A stretch of 64,000 nucleotides of DNA from Marinimicrococcus flavescens (lineage in GTDB: Bacteria > Pseudomonadota > Alphaproteobacteria > Geminicoccales > Geminicoccaceae): positions 124,001-188,000 of the forward strand of contig JARGEQ010000082.1 of NCBI GenBank assembly GCA_029211145.1, in the 5' to 3' direction. Of the stretch, positions 40,461 through 54,923 are shown piece after piece. The translations under genes and the position numbers were made by a program. Each line of letters begins with the position of its first letter. Within the stretch, counting starts at the first letter, position 1. The notes beneath the pieces were generated by a model. That model was not told where the DNA came from and made no database searches. It saw only the letters and a program-made list of their open reading frames with translations.

Positions 40461-42887
40461 TCAGCCGGCCTTGCGCGCCTCCCGCCCCAGCTTCCGCTCG
40501 GCCTCCCTGACCGTGCCCAGCGTGCGCAGCAGCACATCGGGGGTGACGCTCAGCGAGTCGATGCCGCAGCGGACCAGGAACTCGGCCATCTCCGGGTAGT
40601 CCGAGGGGGCCTGGCCGCAGATGCCCGAGTGCCTGCCGTTGCGCTTCGCGCCGCTCACCGCCTGCTCGAGGAAGGCCATGACGCCAGGATCGCGCTCGTC
40701 GAACTCGAAGGCCACCATCTCGCTGTCGCGATCGACGCCCAGGGTGAGCTGGGTGAGATCGTTGGAGCCGATGGAAAAGCCGTCGAAGCGTTCGGCGAAG
40801 CGGTCGATTAGGATGACGTTGTTGGGGATCTCGCACATCACATAGACCTCGAGCCCGCGCTCGCCGCGCCGCAGCCCTTCCCCGGCCATGGCCTCGAGCA
40901 CCCGGTCGGCCTCCTCGAGACGCCTGCAGAAGGGGATCATGACCTTGAGGTTCTCGAGACCCATCTCCTCGCGCACCCGGCGCATCGCCGCGCACTCCAT
41001 GGCGAAGGCCTCGCGATAGGCGGGGTGGGCGTAGCGGGCGGCCCCGCGGAAGCCCAGCATCGGGTTCTCCTCCTCGGGCTCGAAGGCGGCACCGCCCAGA
41101 AGCGCCGCGTACTCGTTGGTCTTGAAGTCGGAGAGCCGGACGATCACCGGGCGCGGCCAGAAGGCGGCGGCGATGGTGCCGACCCCCTCGGCGAGCAGCG
41201 TCACGAAGAAGTCGCGGCCCGACGGCCAGGTCTCGATCAGCGCCTCGATCGCGCGGCGGTCGTCCTCGGAGGCGACGCGCTCGGGATGGAGCAGCGCCAT
41301 GGGGTGGGCGCGGATCGCCTCGCTGATGATGAACTCGAGCCGGGCCAGGCCCACCCCGTCGGCGGGCAGGCGGGCAAGGCCGAAGCCGAGGTCGGGATTG
41401 CCCAGATTGATCATCACCTCGGTCTGCGGACGCTCGAGGCCCGAGAGGTCGATGATCTGCCGCGCGAACGGCACGGCGCCCTCGTAGACCCGGCCGACCT
41501 CGCCCTCGGCGCAGGACACCGTGACGGTGGCCCCCTGCGGCACCGTGCCGGTGGCGTCGCCGGCGCCCACCACAGCGGGAATGCCGAGCTCCCGGGCGAC
41601 GATGGCGGCATGGCAGGTGCGGCCGCCCCGGTTGGTGACGATGGCCGCTGCCCGCTTCATCACCGGCTCCCAGTCGGGCGTGGTGCTGTCGGCCACCAGC
41701 ACCTCGCCGTCGCGGAAGGCGGCGAGGCCGCGCGTGTCGCCGACCAGCCGCGCCGGCCCGCTGGCGATGCGCATGCCGACCGCGCGGCCCTCGGCCAGCA
41801 CGGGCCCCTTGCCCTCGAGCACGAACTCCTCGACCTGGCCCCCGGCCTGCTGCGAGACCACCGTCTCGGGCCGCGCCTGGACGATGTAGAGCTTTCCATC
41901 GAGCCCGTCCTTGGCCCACTCCATGTCCATGGGCTGCAGGCCGCCGGCGCGGGCGCTGTAGTGGTCCTCGATGGCGATGGCCGCACCGGCCAGCTCCAGC
42001 ACCTCCTCGTCGGCCAGGCAGAAGCGGCGGCGCTCCTCGGGCGAGGTGGGGCGGTTGACCACCGGCTCGCGGGTCCGCCCGCCGGCATAGATCATCTTGA
42101 CCTTCTTGGCGCCCAGCCGGCGGCGCAGCACGCAGCGGTGGCCCGTGCGGAAGGTCGGCTTGTGGACGTGGAACTCGTCGACATCGACGGCCCCCTGCAC
42201 GACGTTCTCGCCCAGCCCCCAGGACCCGGTGATGAAGACCGCGTCGGCAAAGCCGCTTTCCGTGTCGATCGAGAACATCACCCCGGCCGAGGCGAGATCG
42301 GCCCGCACCATCTTCTGCACGCCTACCGAGAGGGCCACCTTCATGTGGTCGAAGCCCTTGTCGATACGGTAGGAGATCGCCCGGTCGGTGAAGAGCGAGG
42401 CCTGGCAGCGGCGCACCGCCTCCAGCAGCATCTCGGGGCCGTGCACGTTCAGGTAGGTGTCGTGCTGGCCGGCAAAGCTCGCGGTCGGGAGGTCTTCGGC
42501 GGTGGCCGAGCTGCGCACCGCCACCGAGCAGTCGGGGCCGTACTCAGCCAGGAGCCTCACGAAGGCCTCGCGGATCTCTTCTTCCGCCTGCGGCAACAGG
42601 CCGGCGCGCAGCACCAGCTCGCGGGCCCGCGCACCCACCCGGGCGAGTGCCGCGATGTCGTTCTTGTCCAGCCCGTGCAGGGCCTCGCGCAGCGGCTCGA
42701 CGACGCCGGCCGCGGCGAGCGCCTCGCGAAAGGCCTCGGCGGTCAGGGCAAAGCCGTTGGGAACCCGCACGCCCAGGGGCGAAAGCTCGCGGTAGAGCTC
42801 GCCCAGCGAAGCATTCTTGCCGCCAACGAGCGGGACGTCCTCCATCCCCAGCTCGCCGAACCAGCGGACATAACGGGCCTGTGCCAT
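40461..42887 (-). CDS. ppsA: Phosphoenolpyruvate synthase
   Basis: Converts pyruvate, ATP and water to PEP, AMP and phosphate for gluconeogenesis. The 808 residues comprise the ATP-grasp PEP/pyruvate-binding domain ([19 protein letters not shown]), the phosphohistidine domain ([15 protein letters not shown], His426) and the TIM-barrel PEP-utilising domain ending in [17 protein letters not shown] with the catalytic cysteine. Length matches PpsA rather than pyruvate phosphate dikinase. It is a single gene on the minus strand with its own 89-bp upstream region. Its role fits the adjacent acetate/acetyl-phosphate genes. Confidence 0.96.
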   Translation of the reverse strand: MAQARYVRWFGELGMEDVPLVGGKNASLGELYRELSPLGVRVPNGFALTAEAFREALAAAGVVEPLREALHGLDKNDIAALARVGARARELVLRAGLLPQAEEEIREAFVRLLAEYGPDCSVAVRSSATAEDLPTASFAGQHDTYLNVHGPEMLLEAVRRCQASLFTDRAISYRIDKGFDHMKVALSVGVQKMVRADLASAGVMFSIDTESGFADAVFITGSWGLGENVVQGAVDVDEFHVHKPTFRTGHRCVLRRRLGAKKVKMIYAGGRTREPVVNRPTSPEERRRFCLADEEVLELAGAAIAIEDHYSARAGGLQPMDMEWAKDGLDGKLYIVQARPETVVSQQAGGQVEEFVLEGKGPVLAEGRAVGMRIASGPARLVGDTRGLAAFRDGEVLVADSTTPDWEPVMKRAAAIVTNRGGRTCHAAIVARELGIPAVVGAGDATGTVPQGATVTVSCAEGEVGRVYEGAVPFARQIIDLSGLERPQTEVMINLGNPDLGFGLARLPADGVGLARLEFIISEAIRAHPMALLHPERVASEDDRRAIEALIETWPSGRDFFVTLLAEGVGTIAAAFWPRPVIVRLSDFKTNEYAALLGGAAFEPEEENPMLGFRGAARYAHPAYREAFAMECAAMRRVREEMGLENLKVMIPFCRRLEEADRVLEAMAGEGLRRGERGLEVYVMCEIPNNVILIDRFAERFDGFSIGSNDLTQLTLGVDRDSEMVAFEFDERDPGVMAFLEQAVSGAKRNGRHSGICGQAPSDYPEMAEFLVRCGIDSLSVTPDVLLRTLGTVREAERKLGREARKAG

Positions 42888-42976
42888 GACATCGCGCTCC
42901 CTGCCGGACTTCTGTCAGGCTGGCAGGCTAGGATGCCCGGGTGCGCGACGCCTTGCGCTCGATCAAGCGCCGGCGA

Positions 42977-43669
42977 TCAGTCGAGAAGGTCCAAAAGCTC
43001 GTCGAAACGGCGCAGGATGCAGGCGGCACCGGCGGCCTCCAGCTCGGCCGCGGGGTGGTTGCCCCAGGCCACGCCCACCGGCAGGGCGCCGGCCGCTGCC
43101 GCCATCTCGATGTCGTAGGTGGTGTCGCCCACCAGCAGGGTCTCGGCCGGATCGCACCCCGTCTCGCGCATCGCCGCCTCCACCATCGAGGGATGCGGCT
43201 TGCTGGGATGCAGATCGGCGGTCTGGAGGGTCACGAAGTGGCGCTCGATACCGTGGCGCTCGAGGACGGCCTTCAACCCGCGCATCGCCTTGCCGGTGGC
43301 CACTCCCATGAGCAGGCCGCGCCCGGCCAGCGCCTCCAAAAGCTCGAGCGTGCCCGGAAAGAGCGGCTCCTCGAAGCCCGGAGCGGTGCGTCGCGCGAAG
43401 AAGGCGGTACGGTAGTGGCCGGCGATGCGCTCTGCCAGGAGGAGGTCCTCGTGGCCCAGCAGCACCGCCATCGCCTGCGGCAGGGAAAGGCCCACGATCC
43501 GGCGCACCGCCTCGTCCGTAGGGATGTCCAGCCGCTCCGCCTCGAAGGCTGCCTGGGCGCAGGCGACGATGGTGGCGGCGCTGTCGACCATCGTGCCGTC
43601 GACGTCGAACACGACCAGCCGGCATGCGCCGCGCGAGGCACCCTGCGGCGCTCCTGCCACGAGCTCCAT
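42977..43669 (-). CDS. HAD-family phosphatase, phosphoglycolate-phosphatase-like
   Basis: HAD superfamily hydrolase of about 230 residues. Motif I VFDVDGTMVDS (nucleophilic Asp near residue 22), a helical cap, motif II VATGK, Lys in HPSKPHPSM and motif IV VGDTTYDIEMAAAAG are all present. The PGTLELLEAL segment suggests the Gph/PGP subgroup, but the substrate is unproven. The start is ambiguous. The ATG at 43669 has GGAAGGA directly against it, whereas a GTG at 43660 would have better spacing. Confidence 0.85.
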   Translation of the reverse strand: MELVAGAPQGASRGACRLVVFDVDGTMVDSAATIVACAQAAFEAERLDIPTDEAVRRIVGLSLPQAMAVLLGHEDLLLAERIAGHYRTAFFARRTAPGFEEPLFPGTLELLEALAGRGLLMGVATGKAMRGLKAVLERHGIERHFVTLQTADLHPSKPHPSMVEAAMRETGCDPAETLLVGDTTYDIEMAAAAGALPVGVAWGNHPAAELEAAGAACILRRFDELLDLLD

Positions 43670-43799
43670 TCCTTCCGTCGCCCTTCCGCTGCCGGCCGCT
43701 TGCAGCGCGGCCGATTGACATGCCTCATGGCGCAGCCGTCTCCGGCCGCGGCAAGTCTGTGGACGATACAGCGTTGTGCTGCAAGACGGGAGAAAGCTC

Positions 43800-45152
43800 T
43801 TGGCGGATGGCACTGGCCTGGCCAATCACACCTTCGACGAGTTGCGGCAGGGCCTCGAGAACCGGATCGAGCATGTTGTGACGGCAGCCGACCTCGCGGC
43901 CTGGAGCACGCTGACCGACGGTGCCGCGCCCGGCCTCGCGGCGGGGGCGCTGGTGGCGGCACTCATCGGCCGCCGCCTGCCGGGTGCCGGCAGCGTGGTG
44001 CGGCGGCAGTCCTTCAGTTTCGACGCGCCGGTCCGCCCTGGTGACCGCCTGGCGATCACCGCGACGGTGAGAAACAAGGAGAGCAGCGGGCTGGTTCTGC
44101 TCGACTGCCGCTGCACCAACCAGCTGGGCCTGACGGTGCTGGAAGGTGAGGTCGAGGTGCTGGCGCCCGAGCGGCGGCGCCGCGCGCCGGAGCTGCCCGA
44201 GCCGGTCCCGGCGCCCCGCCGCCACGAGAAATACGAGCGGCTGGTGGCGCTCACCCGAGAGATCCCGGCAATGCCCACCGTGGTGGCGCATCCCTGCGAC
44301 GAGACCTCGCTGCGCGCCGCCCTGGAGGCCACCGCTTCCGGCATCATCGAGCCGGTCCTGGTAGCGCCTCTCGGCAAGCTCCGGGCGATCGCCGCGGCCT
44401 CGGGCCTGTCGCTGGAGGGAATCGAGCTGGTCGACGCACCGCACAGCCATGCCGCCGCCGAGAAGGCGGTCGAGCTGGTGCGGGCGGGGCGGGGCGAGCT
44501 CCTGATGAAGGGCAGCCTGCACAGCGACGAGCTGCTGTCCGCGGTCACTGCCCGCGAGACCGGCCTCAGGACCGAGCGGCGGCTGAGCCACGTCTTCATC
44601 ATGGATGTGCCAACCTATCCTGAGCCGCTCTTCATCACCGACGCGGCCGTCAACATCTTCCCGGACCTCGAGGCCAAGCGCGACATCGTCCAGAACGCCA
44701 TCGACCTGCACCGCGGCCTGGGCCTGGGCGAGCCGCGCGTGGCGATCCTCTCGGCGGTCGAGACCGTCACCCCCAAGATACCCGGCACCATCGACGCTGC
44801 CGCCTTGTGCAAGATGGCCGATCGCGGGCAGATCGAGGGTGGCCTGCTGGACGGGCCGCTGGCGCTCGACAACGCCATCAGCCTCGAGGCAGCGCGCATG
44901 AAGAAGATAAGATCCAGGGTGGCAGGCCGCGCCCAGATCCTCGTCGTCCCGGATCTCGAGGCCGGCAACATGCTGGCCAAGAATCTCTCCTTCCTCGCCG
45001 GTGCCGACGCTGCCGGCGTGGTGCTGGGCGCCAGGGTGCCGATCGTGCTGACCAGCAGGGCCGACAAGCTGCGCGCCCGCATGGCGTCCTGCGCCGTGGC
45101 GGCCCTTTATGCCCACCATCGGCGCGGGCACCAGCCGGTAGCGGCGGAATAG
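43800..45152 (+). CDS. Phosphate acetyl/butyryltransferase fused to a degenerate MaoC-like domain
   Basis: About 450 residues. The C-terminal ~310 residues are a phosphotransacylase (AGADAAGVVLGARVPIVLTS near the end), predicted to interconvert acyl-CoA and acyl phosphate, and ackA follows after 3 nt. The N-terminal ~130 residues resemble a MaoC hotdog domain (PVRPGDRLAITATVRNKESS). The segment that should hold the hydratase D-x-NP-x-H motif reads TDGAAPGLAAGALVAALIG and is shortened, so hydratase activity is unlikely. A TTG at 43800 follows GGGAGAAAG. A GTG at 43776 would add 8 residues. Confidence 0.82.
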   Translation: MADGTGLANHTFDELRQGLENRIEHVVTAADLAAWSTLTDGAAPGLAAGALVAALIGRRLPGAGSVVRRQSFSFDAPVRPGDRLAITATVRNKESSGLVLLDCRCTNQLGLTVLEGEVEVLAPERRRRAPELPEPVPAPRRHEKYERLVALTREIPAMPTVVAHPCDETSLRAALEATASGIIEPVLVAPLGKLRAIAAASGLSLEGIELVDAPHSHAAAEKAVELVRAGRGELLMKGSLHSDELLSAVTARETGLRTERRLSHVFIMDVPTYPEPLFITDAAVNIFPDLEAKRDIVQNAIDLHRGLGLGEPRVAILSAVETVTPKIPGTIDAAALCKMADRGQIEGGLLDGPLALDNAISLEAARMKKIRSRVAGRAQILVVPDLEAGNMLAKNLSFLAGADAAGVVLGARVPIVLTSRADKLRARMASCAVAALYAHHRRGHQPVAAE

Positions 45153-45155
45153 CCG

Positions 45156-46340
45156 ATGGACGACACCATCCTCGTCCTCAATGCCGGATCCTCGAGCATC
45201 AAGTTCCAGCTCTTTTCGGTCGGCCCGGGCGAGACGCTGGAGCGCCGGGTGCGCGGCCAGATGGACGGTATCGGCACGCGTCCCAGGCTGCTGGTGCGCG
45301 ATGCGGCCGGCGCGGTGCTGGCGGACCGGACCTATGATCCGCGGGAGATGGCCGATGCGAGCCAGGCCCAGGACGTGCTGGGTGCCTGGCTGGTGGGCCA
45401 CATGGGTGGTGCGCCGCTGGCCGTGGGGCACCGCGTGGTGCATGGCGGCAGCACGCATATCGAGCCGGTGCGGGTCGATGCACTTCTGGTCGAGGAGCTG
45501 GAGCGCCTCGTGCCGCTGGCGCCGCTGCACCAGCCGGGCAATCTCGGACCGATCCGCTCGATCCTGCGCCGCCGCCCCGATCAGTTCCAGGTCGCCTGCT
45601 TCGACACCGCCTTCCATCGTGGCCATCCCGAGCTGGCCGATCGTTTCGCCATGCCCGACTGGCTCTACGAGGAGGGGGTGCGGCGCTACGGCTTTCACGG
45701 CCTCTCCTACGAATATGTCGCCAGCCGCCTGCCGGAGCTGGCGCCCGAGATCGCCGGCGGCCGCGTGGTCGTGGCCCATCTGGGCAACGGCGCCTCGATG
45801 TGCGCGATGGTCGACGGGCGCAGCGTCGACAGCACGATGGGCTTCACCGCGCTGGACGGCCTGCCGATGGGCACCCGCCCGGGCCAGCTCGACGCCGGCG
45901 TGGTGCTCTACCTCGTGGCCCAGAAGGGCATGGACGCGGCGGCGCTGGAGCGCCTGCTCTATCACGAGAGCGGGCTGCTCGCCCTTTCGGGCGTCAGCAA
46001 TGACGTGCGCGAGCTTCTGGCCTCGCCGGAGCCGCGGGCGAAGATGGCGCTCGATTTCTTCGCCTGGCGCATCGCCCAGCTCACCGGCGCGCTGGCCGCC
46101 TCCATGGGCGGCATCGACGGCTTCGTCTTCACCGCGGGCATCGGCGAGAACGCCGCCGCCATCCGCGAGGCGGTGGCGCACCGTCTCGCCTGGCTGGGCC
46201 TCCGCCTCGACCCCGCCGCCAACGCCCGTCATGGGCCGCGCATCTCCAGCGCCGACGCCGCGATCGCCTGCTATGTCGTCCCCACCGACGAAGAGCTGAT
46301 GATCGCCCGGCACACGCTGGCGGTGCTGCGCCAGCGGTAG
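45156..46340 (+). CDS. ackA: Acetate kinase
   Basis: ASKHA-fold kinase interconverting acetyl phosphate + ADP and acetate + ATP, 394 residues. LVLNAGSSSIKFQLF (residues 6-20), the conserved CFDTAFH, RRYGFHGLSYEYVA, VVAHLGNGASMCAM and MGFTALDGLPMGTRPGQLD are present, as is GGIDGFVFTAGIGENAA near the end. It starts 3 nt after the phosphotransacylase gene and so forms a pta-ackA style pair for acetyl-phosphate metabolism. Confidence 0.96.
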   Translation: MDDTILVLNAGSSSIKFQLFSVGPGETLERRVRGQMDGIGTRPRLLVRDAAGAVLADRTYDPREMADASQAQDVLGAWLVGHMGGAPLAVGHRVVHGGSTHIEPVRVDALLVEELERLVPLAPLHQPGNLGPIRSILRRRPDQFQVACFDTAFHRGHPELADRFAMPDWLYEEGVRRYGFHGLSYEYVASRLPELAPEIAGGRVVVAHLGNGASMCAMVDGRSVDSTMGFTALDGLPMGTRPGQLDAGVVLYLVAQKGMDAAALERLLYHESGLLALSGVSNDVRELLASPEPRAKMALDFFAWRIAQLTGALAASMGGIDGFVFTAGIGENAAAIREAVAHRLAWLGLRLDPAANARHGPRISSADAAIACYVVPTDEELMIARHTLAVLRQR

Positions 46341-48652
<2,312 letters not shown>

Positions 48653-48740
48653 CGCGTGACGCCGGCTTCGGCCGCGGCATCTAGCGGAAATCGGGGGAGT
48701 GGCACGGCCTGGCCGGCCGCTCCCCTGGCGCTTCCCGGCG

Positions 48741-49462
48741 CTATTCCCTGGCCGGCCAGGCGCCCGCCGCCAAACGCTCCTGGAGATGCTCGGCGAGGCG
48801 CGCGGCCAAGGCGATGATCGTACAGGTGAGGTTGGCGTAGCCCCCGGTCGGGCAGACGCCGGGGCCCATGGCGAAGAGATTGTCCAGCCCGTGCACACGG
48901 CAATGGCGGTCGAGCACGCCCTGGCGCGGGTCGGGGGCCATCCTGGTGGTGCCGATATGATACGAGCCGCCCACATGATGGCGCGCCCGGATCTCGTCGT
49001 CGTCCGCCGCCAGCCAGTTGGCAGTGCGGAGCGTTCCGGCGCCCAGCCGCTCGAACCCGGACGCCAGGAGCGCCAGCGTGCGGGCTTCCAGCTGCCCCAT
49101 GGCCGCTCGATCCGGCCGCCGATGAAGTAGGGGTGGTCCAAGAAGTACCACCCGACGCGATCGTGCCCGTTGCCGACGCCGCGCTTGTGCACGGCGGTCG
49201 AGTTCAGGAGCAGGCGAGGGGTCTCGAGCCCGCCCGCTTCTAGAACCGTCACGCGCTCCTTTCGGCCGACGAAGCCCAGCGCCACGCCGAGGCCGGCCAT
49301 GCCCGAGCCGGCGATGCAGATCTCGCATCGGAAGTCGGGGGTGCTGGCGGCCCTCCGGTGGTCGGCGAAAACACGCTTCTCCCTCTGGCTCGTGCCGGCG
49401 ACGCGCAAGGCTCGGCACCTTCCACGCTGCGCCCCTGTCCCGGCGGGGGTCAATTCGTCCAT
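48741..49462 (-). pseudogene. Decayed GMC oxidoreductase (internal deletion plus frameshift)
   Basis: Read on the minus strand. An FAD-binding start (FRCEICIAGSGMAGLGVALG, about 49333-49274) runs through VTVLEAGG directly into LETPRLLLNSTAV and GVGNGHDRVGWYFLDHPYF. In intact GMC enzymes that second segment lies 150-200 residues later. Near 49100 the frame shifts, and the C-terminal domain continues in another frame (HHVGGSYHIGTTRMAPDPR, HCRVHGLDNLFAMGPGVCPT, GGYANLTCTIIALA) to a TAG at 48741. Neither half can make a functional enzyme. The exact original start is uncertain. Confidence 0.8.
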
Positions 49463-49587
49463 GCGGCTGAGCTGCGGAGGCTGGCGCCCGGCAGGCGAGC
49501 GTGCGCCTTTGCCGGCTCGTTTCACCATGCTACCTACGGCCTCACTTTTCGCGGCTCGCCGCGCGGCGTGAGAGGGGAGAAAACAGG

Positions 49588-51120
<1,533 letters not shown>

Positions 51121-51223
51121 GCGGCGAGGTTCGCGACAGTCCCATGGGCCCGGCCGCAGCGCCGCAGGCCCCGCCGCGGCAGGCATCGCGGCGCAGCAGG
51201 TGAAGAAGAAGGCGGCCCGGCCC

Positions 51224-53215
<1,992 letters not shown>

Positions 53216-53250
53216 GCCATCTTTCGGCAGCGCAAAACGCTCCTTATATC

Positions 53251-53278
53251 GGGGCCGGCCGGCATTGCCGCCGGCCCC
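53251..53278 (+). terminator. GC hairpin after pccA
   Basis: GGGGCCGG plus CGGC pair with GCCG plus CCGGCCCC around an ATT loop, with one bulged C. The 12-bp stem is 36 nt after the pccA stop and 27 nt before the channel start. TCGTC follows rather than a T run, so termination would be inefficient or Rho-assisted. Confidence 0.4.
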
Positions 53279-53304
53279 TCGTCATGAACTGGGAGACGGA
53301 GCGA

Positions 53305-54117
53305 ATGGCGACCGCGTTGGCGGCCCCGGGCGGCCTGCGTGCCCGGCTTCGCCGGCTGGTGGAGGCGCGCCCCTTCGAGCGCGCCGTGGTGGCGGTGATC
53401 GTCCTCAACGCCCTGGTGCTGGGCCTCGAGACGTCCGAGGCGGCCATGGCGGCTGCGGGCCCGCTGCTGATCGCGCTCGACCAGGCGGCGCTGCTGTTCT
53501 TCGTGGCGGAACTTGCGATCCGTATCATCGCGGCCGGGCCGCGCTTCTTCCTGGGCGGCTGGAACCTCTTCGATACCGCCATCGTCGGGGTCTCGCTGGT
53601 CCCGGCGGGGCAGGGGCTCCAGGTGCTGCGCTCGCTGCGGATCCTGCGCGCGCTCAGGCTGGTCTCGCTGGTGCCCGAGATGCGCCGGGTGGTCCAGGCG
53701 CTGCTCGCCGCCATTCCCGGCATGGGCTCGGTGATGGTGCTGCTGGCGCTGGTCTTCTACGTGGCCGCGGTGATGGCCACCCAGCTCTTCGGGGCGGCCT
53801 TCCCCGACTGGTTCGGCACGCTCTGGCGCTCGCTCTACACCCTCTTCCAGGTGATGACGCTGGAGAGCTGGTCGATGGGCATCGTGCGGCCGGTGATGGA
53901 CGCCTACCCGTTCGCCTGGCTCTATTTCCTGCCCTTCATCCTGCTCACCACCTTCGCCGTCCTGAACCTCGTGGTGGCCATCATCGTCAATGCCATGCAG
54001 AAGGTGCACGAGGACGACGCGGCGGCGGCCCAGCATGCCGACCAGGCGGAAATTCTGGGCGAGCTCCGGGCTCTGCGCCGCGAGGTCGAGGCGCTGCGCC
54101 GCGGCGGGGCAGACTGA
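53305..54117 (+). CDS. Bacterial voltage-gated sodium channel (NaChBac/NavMs type)
   Basis: A 270-residue single-domain six-span channel that would form homotetramers. S4 is RSLRILRALRLVSLVPEMRR (residues 109-128) with regularly spaced arginines. The pore loop carries the selectivity filter TLESWSM (185-191), the glutamate-containing filter of bacterial Nav channels. S6 is AVLNLVVAIIVNAM. After S6 comes an acidic neck and a C-terminal coiled coil (ILGELRALRREVEALRR) that assembles the tetramer. The ATG at 53305 has GGAG upstream. An ATG at 53284 lacks one. Confidence 0.9.
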   Translation: MATALAAPGGLRARLRRLVEARPFERAVVAVIVLNALVLGLETSEAAMAAAGPLLIALDQAALLFFVAELAIRIIAAGPRFFLGGWNLFDTAIVGVSLVPAGQGLQVLRSLRILRALRLVSLVPEMRRVVQALLAAIPGMGSVMVLLALVFYVAAVMATQLFGAAFPDWFGTLWRSLYTLFQVMTLESWSMGIVRPVMDAYPFAWLYFLPFILLTTFAVLNLVVAIIVNAMQKVHEDDAAAAQHADQAEILGELRALRREVEALRRGGAD

Positions 54118-54146
54118 GCCGGCCGGCGGTCGGCAGAGAGGAACTC

Positions 54147-54923
54147 ATGGTCAAGATCGCCACCTGGAACGTCAACTCGGTCAATGCCCGGCTCGCCAAC
54201 ATGGTCGAGTGGCTGGCCGAGGCGGCGCCGGACATCGTGCTCCTCCAGGAGATCAAGTGCGTCGACGGGGCGTTCCCGCGGCTCGCCGTCGAGCAGGCCG
54301 GCTACCATGTCGAGACGCACGGCCAGAAGAGCTACAACGGCGTGGCCATCCTCTCGCGCCAGCCCGTCGAGGTGACCCGCCGCGGCCTGCCCGGCGACGA
54401 GAGCGACGAGCAGGCCCGCTACATCGAGGGCATCACCTGCGGGCTCAAGGTGGCCTCGATCTACCTGCCCAACGGCAATCCCCTGGGCACGCCCAAGTTT
54501 CCCTACAAGCTCGCCTGGCTGGAGCGCCTGCGGGCCCATGCGGCACGGCTTCTCGAGGGCGATGTGCCGGTGGTGCTGGGCGGCGACTACAACGTGATCC
54601 CGGAAGACCGCGACTGCCGCAATCCCGACGAGTGGCTGGGCGACGCGCTGTTCCAGCCGGAATCGCGCCGCGCCTTCCGCGCGCTCCTTCACCTCGGCTA
54701 CTACGACGCCTTCCGCACGCTCCACCCCGAGCAGGCCGGCGCCTACACGTTCTGGGACTATCAGGGCGGCGCGTTCCAGACCGACGACGGAATCCGCATC
54801 GACCACCTGCTGCTCTCGCCGGCGGCGGCGGACCGGCTCGAGGCCTGCGAGATCCACAAAGCGCCGCGCGGACGCCCCAAGGCCTCCGACCACACCCCGA
54901 TCGTCGTGACCCTCAGCGACTGA
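54147..54923 (+). CDS. xth: Exodeoxyribonuclease III
   Basis: AP endonuclease/3'-5' exonuclease of base-excision repair, 258 residues. Catalytic motifs are readable: WNVNS at the N-terminus, LLQEIKC with the metal-binding Glu, GGDYNVIPEDRD, and the C-terminal GIRIDHLLLS and KASDHTPIVV with the catalytic His. AGAGAGGAA precedes the ATG at 54147. It starts 29 nt after the channel gene, and its 3' end overlaps the convergent dacB-like gene by 11 bp. Confidence 0.95.
   Translation: MVKIATWNVNSVNARLANMVEWLAEAAPDIVLLQEIKCVDGAFPRLAVEQAGYHVETHGQKSYNGVAILSRQPVEVTRRGLPGDESDEQARYIEGITCGLKVASIYLPNGNPLGTPKFPYKLAWLERLRAHAARLLEGDVPVVLGGDYNVIPEDRDCRNPDEWLGDALFQPESRRAFRALLHLGYYDAFRTLHPEQAGAYTFWDYQGGAFQTDDGIRIDHLLLSPAAADRLEACEIHKAPRGRPKASDHTPIVVTLSD

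Noticed and set aside
43715-43720. TTGACA upstream of the phosphotransacylase gene as a promoter
   Set aside because: No acceptable -10 box lies 15-19 bp downstream on the plus strand.
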